Shown here: positions 57,640-64,000 of the stretch, in pieces | Layout: the number at the start of each line of letters is the position of its first letter | How positions within the stretch are numbered: position 1 is the stretch's first letter | Assembly (NCBI GenBank): GCA_963822115.1 | Contig: CAWGGM010000012.1 | Coordinates: 1-64,000, forward strand | Source: CAWDXG01 sp963822115 | Lineage (GTDB): Bacteria; Myxococcota_A; Polyangia; Polyangiales; Polyangiaceae | Direction: 5' to 3' | DNA: 64,000 nucleotides | Notes under the pieces: model-generated | Told to the model about the DNA's origin: nothing | Databases searched by the model: none | What the model saw: the letters and a program-made list of their open reading frames with translations, nothing else | Position numbers and translations under genes: made by a program

Positions 57640-59664
57640 ATGCGCTTCGTCGCTGCCGCGGTTGGGCTCGCGGTGCTGGTCAGTGCGTGCTCTTCGAAGA
57701 CCAACCCGGCGGCCTCGACCCACGTGCTGGCCGACTATCGGCTTGGTGGCGGGTTCTACGCCGCGCCCTTTCCCGACGACAGTCGCATGGGCACCGATGG
57801 ACACCCCGACCTCTCGGGCTTCCCGAACACTACAGGCTCGGTATTCCTCGGCAAGGTGATCAAGCTGATCGAGCGGGACGCGCGCGGCTTCTCGACCACG
57901 GCTGGAGTGTACTTCGCACTCGACGGCCCGCTCGATCCAGCCGTAGCGATGGGACCGGCCGCCAGCATCAAGGACGACGCGCCGGTGTTCCTGGTCGACG
58001 TGGACGACAGCTCGCCCGATCGCGGCAGGAAGATGCCGGTGAGCGTGCACTTCGACGCCGACGGCGGTCCCTTCGGCACCGACAATCTGCTTTCGCTGAT
58101 CCCGCTGCAAGGCATCCCGCTCGGAGCCGACACGCGCTACGCGGCCGTCGTGCTCAGGAGCGTGCACGACGCGGACGGAAAGCCGCTGGGCGTACCGCGC
58201 TCGCTCGCCGAGCTCGTCGCCGGACGCACTCCGGCGGGCATGAGCGCACAGGTCGGAGACGAGTACCACGCGGCGATCAACGCGCTCGGCTCGCTGGGCG
58301 TGAAGGCCTCCAATCTCGCAGGCCTCGCCGTGTTCACGACCGACGACCCGACCACCGGCCTGGTCGCGGTCGAGAAGGCGATGCTGGCGCGCCCGCTGCC
58401 CATGCCGGCCCTGCCCTTCAAGGCCGACGAGGTGTTCGACGACTACTGCGTATTTTCGTCGACCATCGAGATGCCCGACTACCAGAGCGGCACACCGCCT
58501 TTCGACGAGACGGGCGGTGACTGGCTCTTCGACGCCGCTGGCAAGCCGATCTTCCAGCGCAGCGAGAACGCGCGCATCGTCGTGACGGTGCCGAGAGCGA
58601 AAATGCCCGCAGCGGGTTTCCCGATCGTGCTGTTCAGCCGCACCGGCGGCGGCGGCGATCGACCGCTGGTCGACCGCGGCGTCCAGGCGAAGACGGGCGG
58701 TCCCGCGCTCGTGCCCGGCACGGGACCGGCGCTCGGGTTCGCCAAGGTCGGCTGGGCCGGCGCGAGCGTCGACGGACCGCACGGTGGGCTCCGCAACGTC
58801 ACGGGCCGCGACGAGCAGTTCCTGATGTTCAACGTGACGAACCCCTCCGCGCTGCGCGACAACGTGCGCCAGTCCGCGGCCGAGCTCGCACTGCAGGCCC
58901 ACGTGCTGGAAAGGCTCTCCTTCGACGCGTCATCGTGCCCCGGGCTCGACACAAGCGGCGGGCCGGTGCACTTCGATCCCGATCACTTCGCGCTGATGGG
59001 TCACTCGATGGGCGCCACCATCTCGCCCCTCACGCTCGCCACAGAGCCGATGTTCAAAGCGGGCATCCTCAGCGGAGAAGGCGGCAGCTGGATCGAGAAC
59101 GTCCTGTACAAGCAGCATCCCGTGGCCGTGAAGGGCCCGGCCGAGCTCCTGCTCGGCGTCGCCGGGCAGTACTCGCTGACCGAGCAGGACCCGGCGCTGA
59201 ATCTGTTCCAGTGGGCGGCCGAGCCGGCCGACCCGCCCGTGTACGCGTCGTATATCGTGCATCATCCGCGGCAGGGTGCGCCGCGCGACATCCTGATGAT
59301 CCAGGGCATCGTCGATCACTACATCATGCCGACCATCTCCGAGGCGTCGAGCCTGTCGCTGGGGCTGGACTTCGCGGGCACTGCGCTGGACAGCAGCACC
59401 CCCGAGATCGCGAGCTTCCCGACGCTCGACGAACGGCTGCCGCTGTCGGGGCGGAAGCACATCACGCTCCCCGCAACCGGCAATATCGACGCGCACACAA
59501 CGGCGGTCGTCGTGCAGCAGCGCGAGGACGGCGTGGAGGACGGTCACGAGGTCGTCTTCCAGACCCAGCCGCCCAAACACATGTACCGCTGCTTCCTCGC
59601 GAGCCTGCTGAAAGGCACACCCACGGTACCGGCGCCCGCCGCCGAGGACGCTGCGTGCCCGTAG
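57640..59664 (+). CDS. alpha/beta-hydrolase-like lipoprotein A
   Basis: 674 residues. Lipobox VSAC. The N-terminal half has a conserved layout PFPDDSRMGTDGHPDLSGFP and DVDDSSPDRGRKMP. The C-terminal half is an alpha/beta hydrolase with nucleophile motif LMGHSMGAT, an acid candidate in IQGIVDHYI, and a late His (DGHEVVF). Homologous along its length to the lipoprotein at 60071-62122. Substrate unknown. It starts 32 bases after the GMC gene. Confidence 0.78.
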   Translation: MRFVAAAVGLAVLVSACSSKTNPAASTHVLADYRLGGGFYAAPFPDDSRMGTDGHPDLSGFPNTTGSVFLGKVIKLIERDARGFSTTAGVYFALDGPLDPAVAMGPAASIKDDAPVFLVDVDDSSPDRGRKMPVSVHFDADGGPFGTDNLLSLIPLQGIPLGADTRYAAVVLRSVHDADGKPLGVPRSLAELVAGRTPAGMSAQVGDEYHAAINALGSLGVKASNLAGLAVFTTDDPTTGLVAVEKAMLARPLPMPALPFKADEVFDDYCVFSSTIEMPDYQSGTPPFDETGGDWLFDAAGKPIFQRSENARIVVTVPRAKMPAAGFPIVLFSRTGGGGDRPLVDRGVQAKTGGPALVPGTGPALGFAKVGWAGASVDGPHGGLRNVTGRDEQFLMFNVTNPSALRDNVRQSAAELALQAHVLERLSFDASSCPGLDTSGGPVHFDPDHFALMGHSMGATISPLTLATEPMFKAGILSGEGGSWIENVLYKQHPVAVKGPAELLLGVAGQYSLTEQDPALNLFQWAAEPADPPVYASYIVHHPRQGAPRDILMIQGIVDHYIMPTISEASSLSLGLDFAGTALDSSTPEIASFPTLDERLPLSGRKHITLPATGNIDAHTTAVVVQQREDGVEDGHEVVFQTQPPKHMYRCFLASLLKGTPTVPAPAAEDAACP

Positions 59665-60070
59665 CGACGGCTGGCGCGGCGTCGCCCAGCTCGTCGAATA
59701 CCGCGTCGCCTAGACCCACCGTCTCCGCACACGACGGGGAGCTGCACCGCGGGGCTGCTCTTCCTCGACGTGCGCTGGCAAATGTGAAAGAGGCCGCTGC
59801 CTGGGCAGCGGCCTCATCGTGTGTCGGGGCCAAACATCAATCAGGTGGCGCCCCCCCTCCGGCCCCCACCGGCGCCGCCTGCATCGCCCTTGTGCAACGC
59901 GCGTGCCGACAGTCGATAGCCGGGAAAGCCGGAGGATCCGCTAGCGGGCAGCGCCCGATGTGCGTGACGAATCGCCTCACAGAGGCGGGATGTCACAGCA
60001 CACCCGGCGCGAGCGCACTTCGCGATTGCGTGTTGTCATGCGAACGCCGACGAGCACCGGAGCGGCGGGC
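59665..60070. other. intergenic between convergent paralogues
   Basis: 406 bp without a supported gene, between two stops. Apart from the terminator hairpin at 59790-59815 nothing is recognised. Confidence 0.5.
59790..59815 (+). terminator. 12-bp stem hairpin terminator
   Basis: GAGGCCGCTGCC (59790-59801) and GGCAGCGGCCTC (59804-59815) are perfect complements. It lies 125 bases past the stop of the lipoprotein A gene and may serve both convergent genes. Confidence 0.7.
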
Positions 60071-62122
60071 CTACTCGGGACAGGGGGTGCCGAGCGGCGC
60101 GGGAGCCGGTACGACCGCTGTTCCGGTGTCGTGGAACGACTTGAAGAAGCAGCCATACTGGTACTTCACCGCGTCGAGCTGCGCGAAGATCGCGTGCGGA
60201 TCGTAGATGCCGTCGCCTTTGTACTGCACCACGACGCCCGTGTACTTCTTCCCCGTCGTCGACTGGAGGTCGTCCTTGACCGGATACGGCACGATGCCGC
60301 CGAGCCCTACGACCTTCAGCGAGTGCTGCATCTCCGGCCAGATGATGTTGCCGGCTTCCTTGTGTCCGTAGGCGAGCACGATCGCGTTGTAGAGCGTGGT
60401 CGGGAAGTAGCTGTCGCCCTGACCGACCGGCTCGTAGATGGGTCGCACAGGACTGCCCGATAGCGGGAGGCGCGCCAGGCGCGGCATGTAGACCATCGGT
60501 TCGGCCGGCTCCCAGCCCGTCTCGAGCAGCGCCAGGGCGGGGTGCAGCGGCGTCAGCTCGCCTTGGGTCCCGAGCCCCAGGATGACGCCCACCAACTTGC
60601 CCAGGTTGCCGAGCAGCTTGGTCTGGATGATGAACTGGCGCCAGAAGCCGCCGGCACCCGTCGGGACCACGGCTTTGATCTTCGGTTCCACCGCGCCGAT
60701 CATGTTGGTGTACATGCCGCCCATCGACTGGCCCATAGCCAAGAGTGGATCCGTGTTGAACGAAAACTTCGTCGCGCCGGCAGGCAGCGTGGGCCCGGTG
60801 CAGCCGCTGAGCAGCGAAGGATCGATCTGCAGCTTCGATAGCGCCTGGATGAACAACCGCTGCTCGATCACGCCCTGCCGGAAGGTGTAGGGGAACGCCG
60901 CGAGGTTGTTCGTGTTCAGGTATTCCGTCTCGGTCGCGCCCGGCACGCGCTCGGGGTTCAGCGGCAGCGCGCTACCCGCAGCAGCGAACCCGAACGGCGC
61001 CAGCACGTAGGCCGGCCCCTGACCCGGCGTCGGTTGCCCCCCCACGGTCGTCACCGTGCCGCGGTCGACAACCTGCGTGCTCAGCCCGCCGGAGCCGTGG
61101 AAGTACATCACCAGCGGGTAGCCGCCCTGGGGCATGGGTTGCTTGGGCAGCGTGATGACGATCGGCGCCGTCAGCGTGCGCTGCTCGATCGGCACACCCT
61201 TCTTGTCCAGGACGAACTCGCCCTCGGTGTTGTACGGCGGCTTGCCCTTCTGGAACTGCGGGTAGTCGATCGTGCCCTTCAGCTCGCAGAAACGCGGCGC
61301 GGTCGCGCTGGATGGGTCGAGCGTGAGATTCTTGATCGAGAGGTCGTACTTCGCGAGCAGCGCCGTCGACATGTCGTAGGTCTGTTTCACGACGTCGCCC
61401 GTGGTGAATACGGTGGCGGCGGCTACCTGCGCCTTGTCGATACCTGCGGTCTTCAGCGTGTCCCACAGCGAGGCGTAGAGCTTCACCGCGTCCGCACCCT
61501 TCGCACCGGCCGGTGCCTTGCCGGCCGCCAGTTGTTGAATCGCCTTGGGCACGCCGAGCGGCTTGCCCTTGGCATCGTCGGCGGAGCGCATCACGACGAA
61601 CGCATACTTGCGGCCGGGATGGAGCACGATCCCGGGGTAGGCCGACACCGCCAGCAGGTTGTCGGGGACGTACGCCCCGTCGTTCGGCGGCGTATTGGCG
61701 ATCGTCGGGATCAGCTTTCCGCGATCGGGCGAGCTCGCGTCCACGTCGATGAGCAGGATGGGCGAGGACGCGTCGGCCGGAATCAGCTTGTCGAGGGTGC
61801 GCGACTGGATAGCTCCGTTGAACCGGAAGAATGCGACCGGCACCGTCGAGAAGCCGGGGCGCTGCCCCGCAATGTGCTTGAGCCCATCGACGATCTGCTT
61901 GTTGTACGGGTTGGGGAACCCGCTCACGTCCGGCGTCCCCTGGGCCGTGAGGCGCAGATCCGACGGGAACGGCACGTCGTAGTAGTGATCGGGTTGCGAG
62001 AGATCCGCCCCCAGGTCGAAAACTGCCTGGGTCCCCGCTGTTGCTCCGGAGCCCGAGCTACTGCTGCCGCAGGCCACCGACAGAAAGCACATCGCGACAA
62101 GGAACAAGATCTTCCGGATCAT
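60071..62122 (-). CDS. alpha/beta-hydrolase-like lipoprotein B
   Basis: 683 residues. Lipobox SVAC. Same plan as lipoprotein A: PFPSDLRLTAQGTPDVSGFP, DVDASSPDRGKLIP, LPLVMYFHGSGG (oxyanion loop), nucleophile LAMGQSMGGM (GxSxG), and conserved C-terminal YQYGCFFKSFHD. The two share the two-part build but differ in the nucleophile elbow (GHSMG versus GQSMG). Probably a surface esterase or lipase; substrate unknown. Divergent from the next esterase with a 66-bp gap. Confidence 0.78.
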   Translation of the reverse strand: MIRKILFLVAMCFLSVACGSSSSGSGATAGTQAVFDLGADLSQPDHYYDVPFPSDLRLTAQGTPDVSGFPNPYNKQIVDGLKHIAGQRPGFSTVPVAFFRFNGAIQSRTLDKLIPADASSPILLIDVDASSPDRGKLIPTIANTPPNDGAYVPDNLLAVSAYPGIVLHPGRKYAFVVMRSADDAKGKPLGVPKAIQQLAAGKAPAGAKGADAVKLYASLWDTLKTAGIDKAQVAAATVFTTGDVVKQTYDMSTALLAKYDLSIKNLTLDPSSATAPRFCELKGTIDYPQFQKGKPPYNTEGEFVLDKKGVPIEQRTLTAPIVITLPKQPMPQGGYPLVMYFHGSGGLSTQVVDRGTVTTVGGQPTPGQGPAYVLAPFGFAAAGSALPLNPERVPGATETEYLNTNNLAAFPYTFRQGVIEQRLFIQALSKLQIDPSLLSGCTGPTLPAGATKFSFNTDPLLAMGQSMGGMYTNMIGAVEPKIKAVVPTGAGGFWRQFIIQTKLLGNLGKLVGVILGLGTQGELTPLHPALALLETGWEPAEPMVYMPRLARLPLSGSPVRPIYEPVGQGDSYFPTTLYNAIVLAYGHKEAGNIIWPEMQHSLKVVGLGGIVPYPVKDDLQSTTGKKYTGVVVQYKGDGIYDPHAIFAQLDAVKYQYGCFFKSFHDTGTAVVPAPAPLGTPCPE

Positions 62123-62188
62123 GACCGGCGATTCTAGACGTTCGCAGGCCGTCCGGGCCATGCCTGTGCCTGTTCCGGACAATTGCCG

Positions 62189-62986
62189 ATGAGGACCATC
62201 ACCTGTGCTCTGCTGATCGCCTCGCTGCTCGTCGCGTGCGATCACAAGCCGGCTCCACACCCAGTTGCCTCCAGTAGGGCCGCGCCGCGCCCCACCGCGC
62301 ACGCCGCGCCGGACCATACCGCCGCCGGTCTCGCCTACCTCGAGCGGGTCACGGGCGGCGCTGGTCAACAGGCACGGCTGCCGCTCATCGTCGCGCTGCA
62401 CGGGCTCGGCGATCGGCCGGCGAGCTTCGTGCACGTCTTCGATGGGCTCGACACCCAGGCGCGCGTCGTGGTGCTGCGCGCGCCGCTGTCCTTCCACGGC
62501 GGCTACTCCTGGTTCCAGATGGGCGACGATGCAGAGCTCGCCGCGGGCATCCACCACGCTGCAGATCAGGTGGCGCGCGCCATGACGGAGCTCGTCCAGA
62601 AGCGCCCCACCCTGGGCCGCCCCATCGTCACGGGTTTTTCACAGGGCGGCATGCTCTCGTTCGCGATCGCTGCGCTGTACCCGGATCGAATCGCTGCGGC
62701 GTATCCGATGGGCGGCATGCTGCCGGCGGCACTCAGGCCGGACAAGCGCCCCCCGGGGTCGCTGCCGCCGGTCGTCGCGCTGCACGGCCAGAGCGATCCG
62801 CGGGTGCCGATCGCGAAATCACAAAGCGCGGTGGCGGCGCTGGTCGCGCTGGGATACCGCGCGGAGCTCCGGCCGTTTCCCGGCGTGCGCCACGCCGTTC
62901 CCTACGCGATGCGCCACGAGCTGTACGGACTGCTCGACGCCGCCTGCGCGCTGCAGAGCGCCGCGGGCAACCCAAAGGCGCAGTAG
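62189..62986 (+). CDS. carboxylesterase/phospholipase-like lipoprotein
   Basis: 265 residues. Lipobox LVAC, short Pro/Ala linker, then an alpha/beta hydrolase of the phospholipase/carboxylesterase (LYPLA-like) type: LIVALHGLGDRPASF, nucleophile VTGFSQGGMLSF (Ser about 152), acid in HGQSDPRVPI, and catalytic His in GVRHAVPYA. Length fits the family. ATG at 62189. Confidence 0.85.
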   Translation: MRTITCALLIASLLVACDHKPAPHPVASSRAAPRPTAHAAPDHTAAGLAYLERVTGGAGQQARLPLIVALHGLGDRPASFVHVFDGLDTQARVVVLRAPLSFHGGYSWFQMGDDAELAAGIHHAADQVARAMTELVQKRPTLGRPIVTGFSQGGMLSFAIAALYPDRIAAAYPMGGMLPAALRPDKRPPGSLPPVVALHGQSDPRVPIAKSQSAVAALVALGYRAELRPFPGVRHAVPYAMRHELYGLLDAACALQSAAGNPKAQ

Positions 62987-62987
62987 C

Positions 62988-63013
62988 AGCGGGCCGGCAC
63001 GCTCCGGCCCGCT
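62988..63013 (+). terminator. hairpin terminator of the esterase gene
   Basis: AGCGGGCCGG (62988-62997) pairs with CCGGCCCGCT (63004-63013) around CACGCT, directly after the stop. Confidence 0.65.
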
Positions 63014-63041
63014 CCATCGCGTCCCCACTGCAGATGCCCGT

Positions 63042-63113
63042 CTAGCCGGGCTTGCTGTCACCGCCGCCCCACGCCGCGATGGCGGCGACGGCGGTGAACG
63101 GGAGCAGCGTTTT
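63042..63113 (-). CDS. 23-residue reading frame coupled to the Cys-rich gene
   Basis: Reads MKTLLPFTAVAAIAAW then GGGDSKPG. Its ATG overlaps the upstream stop (TGATG). It looks like a lipoprotein signal peptide in which the lipobox Cys is Trp (AAW-GGGD), and it ends at once. Probably a truncated lipoprotein remnant; coding status uncertain. Confidence 0.3.
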   Translation of the reverse strand, partial: KTLLPFTAVAAIAAWGGGDSKPG

Positions 63114-63115
63114 CA

Positions 63116-64000
63116 TCAGTTGATGACCACGACGCAGCGACCATTGGTGCACGGCACCGCGTTGCAGCAGTCGCTGCTGGTGGTGCAGGTCTGGCCGTAC
63201 AGGGCGCAGGTCGTGCCGCCGTCGGTGGTGGTGCCGCTGTCGGTGGTGGTGCCACTGTCGGTGGTGCCCGCGTCTTGCGGCGGCGGCGGAGGCGGCTGCT
63301 TGCACGTGCCCGTCGACGAGCCCGGATCGGTGATGCACGGCAGACCCGAGCAGCAATCGGCGTCGGTGGAACAGTTTCCGCCTTGCTGCACGCACGACGG
63401 CCCGCAGATGTACGGCGGGGTGCTGCCGGCCTTGTTGGGAACGCACGGCAGACCACAGCAGTCGGCGCTGCTCGCACAGGCCTTGCCCGCCATGGAGCCG
63501 CCGTCCGCATTGCAGCCGCCCGGGTTGATGGTGCAGCGCGGGATGCCCAGCAGGTCGAGGTGGCACGTGTCGTCCTGCTGGACGTTGCCCGAGCAGCACA
63601 CATCGGTAGCCGAGCACGACATCGACTGCAGCCGGCAGATGGAGCCGGCCGGCGAGCACTTGTGACCCTGGTCGCATAGGCCGAGCTTGGCGCCCGCCGC
63701 CTTCGAACAGTGCGTGTTCGCGTCGGCGCTGTTGGGCGTGCCCGAACCGCCGCAGCAGTCGCTGTCCTTGGCGCACACTTCGCCGGTGGGGCGGCAGCCG
63801 CTCGGCGGCTGGCAGATGTTCACACCGGTAGGTCCGTACGGTGCGCAGGAGTGGCTGCAGCAGAACGAGTCGCCGCAGGCCGTGGCTCCCGTCGGATCGC
63901 ACACCGTGCCCGCGATGTGGCAGCCGCCGGCGCCCGGTCCCACAGGAACGCTGCACGTACCGAGCGTCTTGCCGCTGGCGATCGTGCACACACCACCGCA
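63116..64000 (-). CDS. Cys-rich repeat protein, 5' end outside the window
   Basis: At least 294 residues, open to the window end (frame continues CGGVCTIAS at 64000). It is a chain of Cys modules with a DCC signature: EVCAKDSDCCGG, CSATDVCCSG, KACASSADCCGLPC, NCSTDADCCSGLPC and TCTTSSDCCNAVPC. A Pro/Gln then Thr/Asp/Ser repeat (TTDSGTTTDSGTTTDGG) lies before the last module. Probably an extracellular, disulfide-rich protein. The signal peptide would lie beyond the window. Confidence 0.8.
   Translation of the reverse strand, partial: CGGVCTIASGKTLGTCSVPVGPGAGGCHIAGTVCDPTGATACGDSFCCSHSCAPYGPTGVNICQPPSGCRPTGEVCAKDSDCCGGSGTPNSADANTHCSKAAGAKLGLCDQGHKCSPAGSICRLQSMSCSATDVCCSGNVQQDDTCHLDLLGIPRCTINPGGCNADGGSMAGKACASSADCCGLPCVPNKAGSTPPYICGPSCVQQGGNCSTDADCCSGLPCITDPGSSTGTCKQPPPPPPQDAGTTDSGTTTDSGTTTDGGTTCALYGQTCTTSSDCCNAVPCTNGRCVVVIN

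Noticed and set aside
1..64000. tRNA or rRNA genes
   Set aside because: No cloverleaf-like or conserved rRNA segments were noticed by eye; a covariance-model scan would be decisive and could not be run.

Overview
The window comes from a very GC-rich genome and reads as a myxobacterium-type organism (Myxococcota, probably Polyangia). The support is indirect but consistent. There are many lipoproteins with Gly/Ala/Ser-rich linkers and Cys-rich repeats, a MYXO-CTERM-like tail on the protein at 8260-9651, an operon of FHA sigma-54 activator, Hanks-type kinase and TPR protein, and a two-component gene separate from its partners. No rRNA, tRNA or CRISPR array was seen. All statements come from reading the sequence; no database search was run.

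Layout. 1-13.6 kb: an orphan membrane protein, a lipoprotein, a subtilisin-like lipoprotein with a slippage-prone repeat in its signal peptide, an exported archaemetzincin, a MntA/HepT toxin-antitoxin pair, two cell-wall-type proteins with double-psi beta-barrel domains (one fused to an amidase), and the regulatory operon. 13.6-16.7 kb: an HTH-ATPase-DUF4325 regulator with direct repeats touching its start codon, and an HNH endonuclease whose linker is built from a short palindromic repeat. 16.7-17.7 kb: a tiny membrane protein abutting the 5' remnant of a group II intron.

17.7-34.3 kb is the remarkable part: a decaying tandem array. The inferred ancestral unit, read on the minus strand, is gene X (33851-34318), then a variable protein starting MTTRFRVVDH ('MTTRF'), then a multi-span membrane protein starting MPSPYR ('MPSPY'). 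A small DUF559 endonuclease-like gene lies convergent to MPSPY, and about 440 bp of near-identical DNA sits between DUF559 and the next MTTRF. There are four MTTRF genes (one frameshifted), six MPSPY genes plus fragments, and four DUF559 copies (two broken). Both variable families keep their two ends and change their middles. The repeated DNA carries a 19-bp inverted repeat next to every DUF559 copy. A DUF433/DUF5615 toxin-antitoxin cassette sits inside the array, and a LuxR-type response regulator plus a palindrome lie at its upstream end. The arrangement resembles a polymorphic effector/partner locus diversified by recombination; its function is inference.

34.4-64 kb is a mostly ordinary chromosome. 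It holds the response regulator, Cys-rich lipoproteins, MiaE, a DedA-family protein, a frameshifted two-domain glutaredoxin-like gene, a POT peptide transporter, a metallo-beta-lactamase-fold enzyme, a DHH phosphoesterase and an EEP-family lipoprotein. It continues with a site-2 protease whose 3' end runs into an IS630 remnant, a frameshifted M13 peptidase, an LNS2/HAD lipoprotein, a small secreted protein with repeated IDPW motifs, a Rieske-FAD reductase and a hybrid histidine kinase. It ends with a Tat protein/GMC oxidoreductase pair, two paralogous alpha/beta-hydrolase lipoproteins facing each other, a third esterase, and a Cys-rich protein cut by the window end.
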